A stretch of DNA of 64,000 nucleotides from Macrolepiota albuminosa (lineage: Eukaryota; Basidiomycota; Agaricomycetes; Agaricales; Agaricaceae): the NCBI GenBank assembly GCA_027475525.1, contig JAMWFC010000032.1, forward strand, positions 1,860,001 through 1,924,000. Direction: 5' to 3'. The notes beneath the pieces are model-generated. The model saw only the letters and a program-made list of their open reading frames with translations, did no database searches and was not told where the DNA came from. Made by a program: the position numbers and the translations under genes. Numbering within the stretch: position 1 is the stretch's first letter; the number at the start of each line of letters is the position of its first letter. Below, piece after piece: positions 1 to 9,716 of this stretch.

Positions 1-572
1 AGGGCAAGCCAGTATAGCTTTTAAGGTAGGAAGTAAGGCATCCCTGATGATGCGCATACCAATGGTGGAAATGCTGAGTGATAGAGTCACATATCAATGC
101 ATGTGCAATGGCAATCTCAGGACTAAGAAACAGTCCCTTATTGATGATCAGAGCATCATATTTGAGGGCACTAAGCCCATTGACGAGATGCATTGTTGAT
201 TTGTGATGCAGGGCCAGGAGAATCAATCTTCTCCAGAACCAGGGCAGCACAATGATCATGATCAAGGAGACTTCCTCAATTGAGATGATGCTACAAGACA
301 TGATGTCCCTGGTAGATGCCAGGATGAGTGCCCAAAATCAACTCTCTGAGAAAAAAGCAACTATGTCCATAGTCAAGAAGGCTTGGGACGTCCACTGCAG
401 GATGGACAAGGAAAATTGCTTCCCCAAGCTGCTGACCTAGTGACTAGATCTCCAGGCCAACAAGAGGCTATTTGTATGCATTGTGAACCCATGCACGACT
501 GTCTTCATTGCATAGTTGATGATGCCTTAGAAGTAACCTTACGGTTACCAGACCAGGTGAAGCTGCATAAAG
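1..572 (+). pseudogene. Decayed gag fragment of gypsy family R
   Basis: This stretch aligns base for base with the family R gag at about 39930-40490 in the same window; for example both carry the context GACAGTCCCTTATTGATGATC with one or two changes. Relative to that copy it shows almost only C-to-T and G-to-A changes, many at former CpG sites, and it has several stops, so it is dead. It is the 5' part of a gag fragment that continues at 1044-1210 after a solo LTR insertion. The left end is cut by the window edge. Assignment is certain at the family level; no expressed product is expected. Confidence 0.85.
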
Positions 573-1043
573 TGTTGAAATTGCCTGTTGCATGCATTCC
601 ATTATGATCATCATTCTATCCCAAGTTCATTCTATCACATGTATTCCCCATGTGATTATACTTTATCACATGTATCTACATGTGATTATATTCTATCACA
701 TGTATCCACATGTGATTATACTTTATCACATGTATCCTCCATGTGATTATATTCTATCACATGTATCCACATGTGATTATTCTTTATTCACATGTATATA
801 GTTTTCCAGTAGTATATAAACTGTAGATAGATCATCTGAAGTCCTCACTCTTTCTGACTTTGGACTTCAGGTTAGTAATACTTTACTTGCTCAATACACT
901 CTTTCTGACTTTGGACTTCAGCTTTAGTGACAGTTTCTGTCCCCTGTGCTTTGCCTGTCTTTAACATTCAATACACTCTTTCTGACTTTGGACTTCAGCT
1001 TTAGTGACAGTTTCTGTCCCCTGTGCTTTGCCTGTCTTTAACA
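573..1043 (+). repeat. Solo LTR of a Ty1/copia family, flanked by TAAAG
   Basis: It begins TGTTGAAATTGCC and ends GTCTTTAACA, the same termini as the 5' LTR at 5446-5696. It interrupts the R gag fragment, and the 5-bp target duplication TAAAG is visible at 568-572 and 1044-1048. It is longer than the 251-bp family copy because it carries an expanded internal minisatellite (about 630-790) and one 77-bp duplication (891-1044). No internal element sequence follows, so this is a solo LTR left by LTR-LTR recombination. Confidence 0.9.
630..790. repeat. Minisatellite inside copia LTR
   Basis: About six or seven imperfect units of 25-30 bp share the core TATCACATGTATCCACATGTG. Each unit is partly palindromic (CACATG...CATGTG). 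The reference LTR at 5446 has a single copy of this segment, and the LTR at 28013 has two to three, so the array is length-variable within the family. Confidence 0.85.
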
Positions 1044-1044
1044 T
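891..1044. repeat. Exact 77-bp tandem duplication (1 of 7)
   Basis: Bases 891-967 and 968-1044 are identical, and the match stops on both sides at exactly 77 bp. The copies sit in the 3' part of the solo copia LTR. The related LTR at 5446-5696 has the segment once. Probably an unmerged assembly overlap; see findings. Confidence 0.95.
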
Positions 1045-1210
1045 AAAGCAGACAGTAGGCACATTCATGCCTATTCAAATGCTTCCAAGTTTAGTAACTT
1101 GGAGGACTGGGTGATGGACATATGCACCCACCTCACTATGTGTTTATATGGGGGTGACTGTATGGAACGAGAACAAATTTTTGTTCTGCCTGAGTTTTTG
1201 GTCAGGAAGG
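1044..1210 (+). pseudogene. Family R gag fragment, continuation
   Basis: Resumes the R gag alignment at about 40490 right after the TAAAG duplication and continues to about 40660 (context GAACGAGAAC then a region for LPEFL). It ends abruptly where a minus-strand copia LTR starts at 1211. CpG sites of the intact copy are TpG or CpA here. No function. Confidence 0.85.
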
Positions 1211-1460
1211 TGTTGAAGACATGCAAAGCACAGGAGACAGAAACTGTTACTAAAGCTGAAGTCCAAAGTCAGAAAGAGTGTATTGAGCAAAGTAAAGTAC
1301 TACTAACCTGAAGTCCAAAGTCAGAAAGAGTGAGAACTTCAAGTGATCTATCTACAGTTTATATACTGCTGGAAAACTATATACATGTGATAGAATGAAC
1401 TTGGAGTAGAATGATAATTATAATGAATAGTAGAATGCATGTAACAAGGCAATTTCAACA
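1211..1460 (-). repeat. Copia-family LTR, reverse orientation
   Basis: On the minus strand it starts TGTTGAAATTGCC (from 1460) and ends in the family's terminal TTCAACA at 1211. It has the length and order of the 5446-5696 LTR, including the TATATAAACTG promoter-like core. No matching 5-bp direct repeats flank it: GAAGG is on the left and CAGAG on the right, so one side has been rearranged. Confidence 0.85.
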
Positions 1461-2518
1461 CAGAGCTCAACCTCAGACATGTTGTAGACCTTGCTGAGCA
1501 GGGGTTCATGCTATCTTTGAGATCAATCTTGTGATCATATGGTCAATGTGGGAGGAGGTTCTTGGCACTACCCTCAGAGAAAATGTTAGCAAACTCATGA
1601 TATTTGAGGAGAACAACTTTGGTAAGGATTTGGTCTTCAGTTTTAGCATCAGGGCCGGTGTCTTTAGGGGCTAGTTTGAAGGGGGGTCAGGGCAGGGCCT
1701 GCCTATACTGTAGTTAGATGGTGCTGTATGGGCCCAGGGGTCTTTCACAAGCACAGGAAGGTTATGGGTCCATGTAGGAGGTGATTACAGAAGAACTTAG
1801 AAGTAGGAGCAGATGGTGGATTTCCTGGGTTGTTGAGGAGAGGTCTAGAATTGCCAGATCTAAGGGGGTCCTCAAAGCAGTGGAGGTTGGTGCTGGTGTG
1901 GACTTTGTTGACAAGAGCCTGTAGCTTGTTTCAGAGCACTGGGTCTACTTGTAGAGTCCTTTTAGTGTTGTCGAGAGAGTTCTCCTCTAAAACTAATTGT
2001 AAAAATAGAAGACGGCAATTGGTCCATTCTTCTCGAGTGCCCTGAAGGTCATGGTTTCCAAAAGTGACCAGAAGAACACGTGTGCATTGGGCAAACTCTG
2101 CAGAGAAGGTATGGAGTGCATGCAGCACCTCATCCTATTGCTGGATGTAGTCCTCTGTTTGTCATTCCAGGAAGGAGGTCAGAGGTTGAGTTAGTAGGGC
2201 TGTCATGAGGCAGAGTTGGTTTTGGTAGAGAGGTTTGAGAGTTTCAGTGGTTGATGGGGGTGCTAGTCCTCTGGGAACCATTTTGTAGAAGCCAGAAGTG
2301 ACAGAGAGGTTTGCATACATCTGCCAGTCTGAAGGGTGCAGTAGCTGGCTAACAGAGAGGCCGTAGGCTCTGCTTAGGTCAGAAGCAGGGTTTCAGATAA
2401 ACTTTAGAGATCAGGAGCATATATAGGAGTTGGGAGATGCTGTGATTGTATTGTTCAGATATCAGGCAACCATAGGCATTGGTCTGGTAGCCTGTGGGAT
2501 AGTAGACAGGGGTGTATA
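1461..2518 (-). pseudogene. Decayed gypsy gag / start of RT fragment
   Basis: Read on the minus strand, bases near 1700-1470 encode a typical gypsy RT leader: residues close to KYHEFANIFSEGSAKNL followed by YDHKIDLKD, the conserved stretch just upstream of the RT fingers in chromoviruses. The region 2500-1800 looks like the gag of the same type, with many stops and shifts (for example an open piece with HTFSAEFAQCTRVLLVTFGNHDL). The protease region appears deleted. The fragment lies between two same-orientation copia LTRs, an odd arrangement discussed in findings. Family assignment rests on motif recognition only. Confidence 0.6.
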
Positions 2519-2709
2519 TGTTAAAGACAGGCAAAGCACAGAGGACAGAAACTGTCACTAAAGCTGAAGTCCAAAGTCAGAAAGAATTTATTGAGCAAAG
2601 TAAAGTACTACTAACCTGAAGTCCAAAGTCAAAAAGAGTGAGGACTTCAGGTGATCTATCTACAGTTTATATACTGCTGGAAAACTATATACATGTGAAT
2701 AAAGAATAA
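2519..2709 (-). repeat. Truncated copia-family LTR, reverse orientation
   Basis: It carries the 3' two thirds of the copia LTR in reverse (TGTTAAAGACAGGCAAAGC at the left end through TATATACTGCTGGAAAAC). It breaks off inside the minisatellite region, after which family R LTR flanking sequence begins. Confidence 0.8.
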
Positions 2710-2751
2710 TCCTAGTGAGTACAAAAGCTCAAGAGCACTACATTACTTATA

Positions 2752-2954
2752 TGTAACGAAGTTACAGGTTTGAGAGAGCTTAGCAGTCACACTGCACAGA
2801 ATCAGACCAGTCTGGTCTATTGACTATGTAGTTTGACACAAAATTAAGCTGCTTACTAAGCAGCAGAAAGGTACATATTTATATATGTAAATAATATTAT
2901 ATTATATCTATTTATTTGCTATTCTACTGACTACATAGTGTGCGACATTACACA
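2752..2954 (-). repeat. Decayed family R LTR, reverse orientation
   Basis: It matches the 234-bp R LTRs at 29546 and 55034 on the opposite strand: terminal palindrome TGTAACgaaGTTACA at the left, the AGCTGCTT/AAGCAGC hairpin, the long AT palindrome, and GGTCTGATTGGAGGGTG just outside the 5' end of the LTR. It is therefore the 3' LTR of an inverted, older R copy whose internal part follows at 3001-4102. Confidence 0.85.
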
Positions 2955-3000
2955 CCCTCCAATCAGACCAAATTATGGTCTTAAAACATCATGATGGTCA

Positions 3001-4102
3001 GGCCATCAGTAAATTGGAAGCAGGGGCAATGGAAGAGCCCCTAGGAGCCCAGAATGAATTAGCTGTAGTGTTATTCATATCATAATTGAGGAGATCATTC
3101 TCAGATGCAGGCTTATGTGAGGTGCCTGATGGCCCAGCCTCAGGCTGGGAGTCGTCATAGTCTCAGAGGAGGGACAGTGTGAGAGTGAGGTCATCAACAG
3201 GTTGATCCATTATTAATTTGTTGGGCTTAGGGAGAGCCTCATTATTGGATGGGTAGTAGCACATCCACAATTCTCAGGCATAGATATCTTGCCCAATAAA
3301 AAGATACATCTCCTTGCAGATTGCGTTGTTGAAGGTGTGATGGTTGTCCTGCTGCTGGAGCAGTAAGCATTGTTGATCGCCAATAGTGGCCTTGTGCCAC
3401 CCATCCCACTCAGCAAGGAACTGGGGAGTCCTATAATGATTGAGGTGTTGAAGCCTTTTATTGTTGATAGCCATGGCTTCATGCTGAAGCTAATAGTCAG
3501 CAAAGAATATATGGGCCAAGAAGGTAACTCCATATATGTATGCATGGTCAGCCCAGCTGACCAGAATCTGGTTATGAATAAGAACATGTAACACGTCCAA
3601 AGTGGTGAAAATGGAGGCAGAAGCCTCCAGAATATCAACAGCCCAAGCTTTAAAGGTTGTTGGGTCATGGGATTGGAGGGGCACAAATGGCTGTCCCATA
3701 GCTGCCTTATATTCAGCAATGGCCTCCTTGTAGAGGCCAGGTTGTGCAAATACATAAGCCAGATGCTTATACACCATGGCCTTGAATAGGCAGCTTGTGC
3801 AGATGGCACGTATAAGCACAAACCCAAAGAGGCTGTGCCAGTGAATGCACATGGCACAGTCTATGGCCAGACCGGTCCACACATTGGACATCTCAGAGGG
3901 CCCATATAAAAGGGCATACGAGCCCAGATAATCCAAAGCAAATGGCTGCTTTGAGTTGGGGGGGAGTCAGGCCTATGAAGGCCAGCTTTCAATTCTCCTT
4001 GTGGCAATAGATCCATGAAGGCACAATCATATGCAGGACTTTCTCCCACTTCTTGTTACTCATGAAGGGCACCACAATCGTGCAGTACAAGACATCGGGC
4101 AA
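3001..4102 (-). pseudogene. Decayed copy of the family R 3' ORF (C-terminal part)
   Basis: On the minus strand this encodes a recognisable copy of the C-terminal half of the unknown protein at 53930-54987. Blocks such as DYLGSYALLYG, SNVWTGLA, YVFAQPGLYKEAIAEYKAA and NQILVSWADHAY are shared (positions 3490-3936). It reaches the end of the ORF near 3001, next to the R 3' LTR, so gene order is the same as in the younger copy. Many DNA differences are CpG losses; stops and shifts are present. The other break, near 4102, is a rearrangement. This shows the extra ORF is an old, inherited part of family R. Confidence 0.85.
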
Positions 4103-4164
4103 TGCAGTAATGGCACCTGCAGCAGTGAGTAGGAGAAGGCAAGAAAGGGACAATTGGGGAAATA

Positions 4165-4770
4165 GTGATGGCCAGAGCAGCAGAAAATGATGAAGATGTG
4201 GCAGAAGAAGAGGATCTAGAGGCACAGGAGGGAAATCTCAAAGAACCAGCAGAGGAAGTGGCAGGAGCACCACTAGCAACAGAGGAGGACAAGGAGACAC
4301 TGAAGGAGGACCCCAATTGGCAGTGGATGCCACTTTATGGCCCTACTGCCCCTTGGACTAGAGTGGGGACAGACAAGGAGAACATGGCAAAATTCAATCC
4401 TTTGTGGATGCCACAGCCAACTCCCATATGATTGGCAATGCTTCTGGTGGCTGGAGCAAGACCTGGTGTATCCTGTGGTCACCTTGCACCCTCCTGAAAT
4501 GCTAAAGAGGTTTGCTAGGAAAGAAGCAAGGATGGAGGAGGTACTGAGTCAGGAGCAGGAGCACGTACATGCTCAGCTAATAGCATTCTGGCTTCAGTTC
4601 AACAACTTGGCCTGTAGTCTGTTCACCTTGCAAGATTACCAAGCTGACTGCTAAGACATCCTAGATTGGCAGGTTGCTAATAATATCCAGCTCAGAGACC
4701 TCTTGCCACTTCAAGATGATTTCCTGCTGTCTTCTAATGACAGTCTGCTGATGGAGGACAAGAGTGAGTA
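4165..4770 (+). pseudogene. Unknown acidic ORF remnant
   Basis: An open plus-strand stretch starts at 4165 with an acidic segment (EDVAEEEDLEAQEG), then a shift near 4430 moves to another frame with a helical, charged region (MLKRFARKEARMEEVLSQEQ and HVHAQLIAFWLQFNNLA) running to about 4770. The two frames read as one interrupted protein, probably a coiled-coil or gag-like ORF of another retroelement. I do not recognise the family. It begins where the inverted R fragment stops, so its 5' end may be missing. Confidence 0.4.
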
Positions 4771-4959
4771 GACAGACTATAGAGTAGATTAGTTATCTTG
4801 TCTATATTTTTGTACACTTGCCGCTCAGATTATATATTGCTTTGGTCTGTTCTCTAATGAGTGACTTGAAATTTAAGCAATTTGTCACTAAGAATTAGAA
4901 AGGAGTTAACAAGATAAAATGAATTGCAACAGAAATGGCAAGGGAAGTAATAAATGAGG

Positions 4960-5445
4960 ACTTAGCCAGACTTTATAAGTTAAAGGAAAACACTCAGTAA
5001 ACCATCATAGCAAAAAACCCTGGTAAGAGTCGTGCAAGGTGCTAAGCGTTGGCAACATGCTAGCACTGTGTTTTGAGTACATAAGGAAAATGTCTGTAAA
5101 GTATGGTACAGTAAGTGGTCTGGCAAGGAAAGTGAAGTAAAAGTAAGTTAATAAAAGAATTGGCTTATCAATGTTTTATAGTATTTTTAGTCATTTTCTT
5201 CTTCTTCTGATATGGTTAGCAAGTTGTCATCGTCTAATAACTTGGTTTCTTCAAGTTCCTGAAGCTTGGCAGTATTGATATTTAGCACCTCAAGTGGCAA
5301 GTCAATGCATTCCCTAGCGATGTATGGTAATAAGCGAAATGTGGCAACTAGTCTATGGAGCACTGATCTATCTAATTTACAAAGGATGTAAGTGCCTTCA
5401 CAGTTACAGAAGATAACTATCAAGGGCCCTAAGTAGCGTGGGTGC
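4960..5445 (-). pseudogene. Decayed gypsy G1 fragment, 3' end of pol
   Basis: It aligns with 31540-32000 of the intact G1 element, including the 3' untranslated stretch (ACTCAGTAAACCATCATAGC) and the C-terminus of the polyprotein (LPLEVLNINTAKLQELEETKLLDDD, acidic tail, minus strand 5187-5440). The alignment stops where the copia 5' LTR begins at 5446. The same copy resumes at 16097, about 1.2 kb further into the element, so the copia insertion was accompanied or followed by a deletion. CpG is strongly depleted compared with G1 at 30-39 kb. Confidence 0.85.
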
Positions 5446-5696
5446 TGTTGAAATTGCCTTGTTACATGCATTCCACTATCTATTATGATCATCATTCTAC
5501 TCCAAGTTCATTTTATAACATGTATATAGTTTTCCAGCAGTATATAAACTGTAGATAGATCACATGAAGTCCTCACTCTTTCTGACTTTGGACTTCAGGT
5601 TAGTAGTACTTTACTTTGCTCAATACAACTATTTCTGACTTTGGACTTCAGCTTTAGTGACAGTTTCTGTCCCCTGTGCTTTGCCTGTCTTCAACA
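5446..5696 (+). repeat. Copia 5' LTR
   Basis: 251 bp, TGTTGAAATTGCC...GTCTTCAACA, with TG/CA ends. A TATA-like TATATAAA lies at 5541-5548. This is the shortest copy of the LTR in the window and serves as reference for the copies at 573, 1211, 2519, 15945 and 28013. Confidence 0.9.
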
Positions 5697-5711
5697 GGTT
5701 ATGGGCTACAG
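5697..5711 (+). other. Copia primer-binding site, initiator-tRNA type
   Basis: GGTTATGGGCTACAG directly abuts the 5' LTR. Its first ten bases complement the anticodon arm of a eukaryotic initiator tRNA-Met (CCCATAACC). Priming by an internal, cleaved half-tRNA is known for Drosophila copia. The tRNA match is from memory of the conserved loop sequence. Confidence 0.65.
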
Positions 5712-6077
5712 CCTCTAAAGCTACAGTATCATTTTACTGCTCTGTGTCTGTGCTTTAGTCCTTATAGTGGTTGCAGCTCTCTCTATATACATAGACTCTG
5801 AACTATTGGGTGATGGCTCTTAAGTAGGGCTGCTTTATCTCGCCAGTGAAGCCTGACATGCCTAACTGGGAGGTGTTACAATTGCAGAGTCTGCAGTTAC
5901 TTAGTTACACTTACTATACCTCACCTTCCTGCTGCACCACTCCTGAGGACCTTACAGGAACCCTGCCAGTTTTATTAACTGGATTTGTGGCTGAATTCCT
6001 TCTGGCACACTAGACCTTAGCATTCTATTGCTTTTTCAGCATTTCCTGACACTACACTCCACACCAACTCTTTCACC

Positions 6078-7313
6078 ATGCCTACTTCTATACCAGCCTT
6101 CAACAAACTCAATTCCCACAACTATAACTCTTGGGTTGGGGAAATGGAGGCCTATCTTCACTCTCAGAATGCCTGGATGCCTATTTCCATGCCTTCTTTG
6201 GCTCCTGAACTCTCTGACAAACCTACTACACCAGAAGAGAAGAGGGAATACAGAGAATGGCAAAAGGAGGCTAATGTTGCATCTGGTCTCATTTACTTGA
6301 TAGTGGAAGATGATCAAAGAATCCATCTCAATGATCACAAAAATCAACCAGACAAGATGTGGGATGCACTAAAGCAGATACACATGCAGCAGCACCCAGA
6401 CACTTGCTTTAATGCCTATGATAACTTGTATTCCATCAGAAAAGAAAAGGATGAGAATCTGCAAACTCTTATCAATAGAGTTGAGACTGCAATGAAGAGA
6501 ATCCTAGATTTGCACCCTATTGCTAAACTAAACAATAAATTGTCATCTATGGCATTAATCAGGGTGCTTCCTGAAGATTTCTCAGCATTTGTATCAACTC
6601 TTCTTCTTATAGATGACTTGGACAAGGCCAAGATTCATCAGGCTTTTGTTACAGAGGAAACACAACGTTGTCGTCTTGCTGATGAGTTTGCTGCAGCTGC
6701 AATTGCTATGAATGTTGCATTGGCCAAAGTTACTTGTAATTTTTGCAGTTTGCAAGGTCATATACAGGCTAATTGCTTCAAATACAAAGCAGCTCAGCAA
6801 CAAGCCAAGCAGCAGACTAAATCTCACAAAGGAAAAGGCAAAAAGCATCAGGAGCAAGCTAATACAGCCTCCAATGATGACAAGTCAAAGAAGGATGATG
6901 CAGAATTTGCTGGAAATGCAAGTACTCATTTATTGGATTGTTTAGATCCATTACTTCCCATTCAGCCTGGAGCTGACTTTGATTGGATTGTAGACTCAGG
7001 AGCCACTTGCCACATGACTCCACATCAAAATTGGGTTTACAATTACAAGCCCTGTCATATTCCAATCAGGTTAGCTGACAACAACATTATTTATTCAGCT
7101 GAAATTGGAACAGTTATATTCCATCCAGTTGAAAATGGGAAGAAGGTCCAATTCTTGGATTTCCACAGAGTCTTGCATATTCCACAGCTCCAAAATAATC
7201 TCTTATCTTGTATATATTTGACCAGAAACAAAGGCTATAACATTCACATTGATAAAAAGGCCATGCATTTCTGGTTGAATGGAAAAGAGTTATACCAGCA
7301 CATTACCACTTGA
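6078..7313 (+). CDS. Copia Gag and aspartic protease polyprotein segment
   Basis: This 411-codon open frame starts at the first ATG after the leader (context CACCATGCC). Residues 1-210 are the gag region (UBN2-like, with WVGEMEAYLHSQ). A CCHC zinc knuckle, CNFCSLQGHIQANC, lies near residue 220 and binds RNA. A lysine-rich linker follows, then the protease active site WIVDSGATCHMTPH near residue 310. Gag packages the RNA in virus-like particles and the protease cuts the polyprotein. The frame closes at TGA 7314-7316, after which integrase motifs continue in a neighbouring frame, so the stop belongs to decay of a longer gag-pol frame. This is the best preserved part of the element; activity is unlikely because pol is broken. 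Confidence 0.85.
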   Translation: MPTSIPAFNKLNSHNYNSWVGEMEAYLHSQNAWMPISMPSLAPELSDKPTTPEEKREYREWQKEANVASGLIYLIVEDDQRIHLNDHKNQPDKMWDALKQIHMQQHPDTCFNAYDNLYSIRKEKDENLQTLINRVETAMKRILDLHPIAKLNNKLSSMALIRVLPEDFSAFVSTLLLIDDLDKAKIHQAFVTEETQRCRLADEFAAAAIAMNVALAKVTCNFCSLQGHIQANCFKYKAAQQQAKQQTKSHKGKGKKHQEQANTASNDDKSKKDDAEFAGNASTHLLDCLDPLLPIQPGADFDWIVDSGATCHMTPHQNWVYNYKPCHIPIRLADNNIIYSAEIGTVIFHPVENGKKVQFLDFHRVLHIPQLQNNLLSCIYLTRNKGYNIHIDKKAMHFWLNGKELYQHITT

Positions 7314-7316
7314 TTT

Positions 7317-9207
7317 GAACCTATAGCATCGCAGATTTGCTCATCATAACTATGCAGATGTCAAAAGGATGGTCAATAACAAGTTGGTAGTTGGTTTGAA
7401 CTTGAATTCTGCTGCAAAGCCTGATCCCATCTGTGAACCTTGTTTGGCTGGCAAAATAAGTTGGTAGTTGGTTTGAACTTGAATTCTGCTGCAAAGCCTG
7501 ATCCCATCTGTGAACCTTGTTTGGCTGGCAAAATGCATTCCAATCCTTTTCCTTCTTCTAGTAGCAGTGCATCAAAGCCATTAGAATTAATCTATACTGA
7601 TGTCCATAGCCCTATTCCAGTTGCTGCAATTGGAGGCTATCACTATTGGATTACATTCATTGATGATTGCACTAGCTTCAAAGCTGCCATGGCTATAAAG
7701 AAGAAAAGTGATGCATTCAATGCCTTCAAGACATTCAAAGCTTATGCTGAGAATGCTCTAGATGCCAAAATCAAAGCTATGCAAGATGACAAGGGTGGAG
7801 AGTACATGTCAAAGGAGTTTATTGCATACACTGATGCTTGTGGAATTGTGAGGAGGCATACAACTCGAAATAGGCCTCAGCAGAATGGTGTTGCTGAAAG
7901 AGCAAACAGAACTCTGTCAGAAGACATCACTGCCATACTCAATGAGTCAGGCTTACCAGCCTCATTCTCTGCAGTCTCACATGGAAAAATGCATCTTTAT
8001 TGGATATCCTCTTGGTTATAAAGGATGGTTGTTTTACAATTCTAAAACCAAAAAGACTGTAATTTCTGAGAGAGCAGAGTTTGATGAGTGCTCTTTCTCT
8101 GATTTGCGCTTAACTAGGCCAGTCAGTAATACCTCCTACACCTCCATTACCTCCACCACCTCCATTACACCCTATAACACCTCCATCAGCTCCAAGACCA
8201 CAATTAAGCCCTCACCCAGCTGCTCCAGCACTCACACCATGTCCAAATTGACTTAGACATCATTCAGCACAATCACCTGCACAACCACCTGCTCCTCCAT
8301 CATCTCCACTTGCTTTAAGACACTCTAAGCGCAATGTACAGCCTCCCAGAGACTGGTGGGTGGTGCAACATCAAGAACCTGTCCAAGACAGTTCTGATGA
8401 AAAGGAGCAAGTGCAAGGTGAATTGGAATTGGGGTCTGATCTTGAACAAGAGGAACCAGAGCCAGAACCACTTGACCCTGGTTTTGAGGATGTCCAGTTT
8501 GCTGGTATGGCTAGCTCTTCAGATCCTAGAACATTCAAACAAGCTATGAAATCTGAGGATGCTGACAAGTGGTATTAGGCAGCAGTTGATGAATATGTTT
8601 CATTGGTTGCTAATGGAACTTGGGAGGAGTGTGACTTGCCTGAAGGCAAGAAAGCTATTGGCAGTGGATGGGTATTTCGCATTAAGCGCAATGCAAATGG
8701 CTCAATTGAGAGGTTTAAAGCTAGACTTGTTGCAAAGGGTTATGCACAATGCCCTGGCATTGACTACAATGAAGTTTTTGCACCAACATTTTGTCCTGCC
8801 TTTCTGCGCCTTATTCTTGCTATTGCTGGCATTGAAGACATGGAATTGCGCTCTGTGGATGTCACTTCTGCTTTTCCCAATGGTGATTTAGAGGAGGATA
8901 TCTATATGCTTCAACCAGAAGGGTTTCAGAATGGAAAAAGGGTGCTCAAGCTTAAAAAGTCACTTTATGGCTTAAAGCAAGCAGGCAGACAGTGGAACAA
9001 GAAGCTACATGCAACACTATCATCAATAGGCTTTAAAAGACTTGACCGCTCTATCTATTTTTATGTCAGAGGAGAAGTCAAGATCATTGTACCCATTTAT
9101 ATTGATGACATTACACTTGCTTCAAAGTCCACTGCTGCAATTGACACTGCTGTCAAAGACCTTCTTCAAAAGCACTTCAAAATCCATGATTTGGGCCCTT
9201 CCCACTT
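7317..9207 (+). pseudogene. Copia integrase and reverse transcriptase, broken
   Basis: The pre-integrase zinc region (HHNY...CEPCLAGK) is disrupted by a 77-bp duplication. The integrase core then reads TDVHSP, DDKGGEYMS and NGVAERANRT, supplying D, D and E. Near 7970 the frame jumps directly to HMEKCIFIGYPLGYKG, so about 300 bp of the integrase C-terminal region are missing. A proline/serine linker with stops follows. RT begins at 8603 (GSGWVFRIKRN, VDVTSAFPNGDLEEDIYM, SLYGLKQAGRQWN) and carries a YIDD catalytic box at about 9100. It is cut at 9207 by the DNA transposon. One in-frame TAG lies at 8576-8578. Confidence 0.9.
7381..7534. repeat. Exact 77-bp tandem duplication (2 of 7)
   Basis: 7381-7457 equals 7458-7534 with no mismatch, and the match ends sharply on both sides. 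It splits the copia pre-integrase domain and shifts the frame by two bases. Removing one copy rejoins the integrase frame. Confidence 0.95.
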
Positions 9208-9232
9208 CACTGTGTAAAATTGCAGATTATGA
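9208..9232 (+). repeat. Left terminal inverted repeat
   Basis: Begins CACTGTGTAAAATTGC and pairs with the complement of 15387-15411; the three mismatches are at positions 6, 14 and 16. The CACTG start defines the transposon boundary. Confidence 0.93.
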
Positions 9233-9716
9233 GACTCCGGGATGTTCCTGGTATCTATGGATTTCGGACATGTTTTCAACACATCCCAACCAGATACCCA
9301 GAAATTAGCATATAGACCCAATGTTCAAGGTACAAGTATATAATCAATAGAATTCAGCTTGATTCTGGCAATATCATAGGTCATTGTAATTTAACTGCCC
9401 AGATATGCTCGCGTGCCTACGCTAGCGCATACCCAGCTCAAATTGAATTTCTTTGATTCTTTCAAAGGAAAATAGGTACATTATGGTTACTAGTACTAGC
9501 TGTTAGTACAACATGTATATATTGTTAGTTGAATTAACATGATTGCCTGAGTCGAACCAACATTAACGCCAATTGAGTTAGAACAACGGATATGGGCACT
9601 TTGTAACCTGATTGGCATCGATATTGATATCAAAGCTTCGAGTAAAACTTGACAGCTGGTAACGTCGCCAATTTTTCTTGCAACAACACCGACTCCGTGC
9701 TTGAAAGATAACATCT

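Noticed and set aside
592..801. Open frame with repeated HMYPHVII-type residues
   Set aside because: It is only the translation of the LTR minisatellite.
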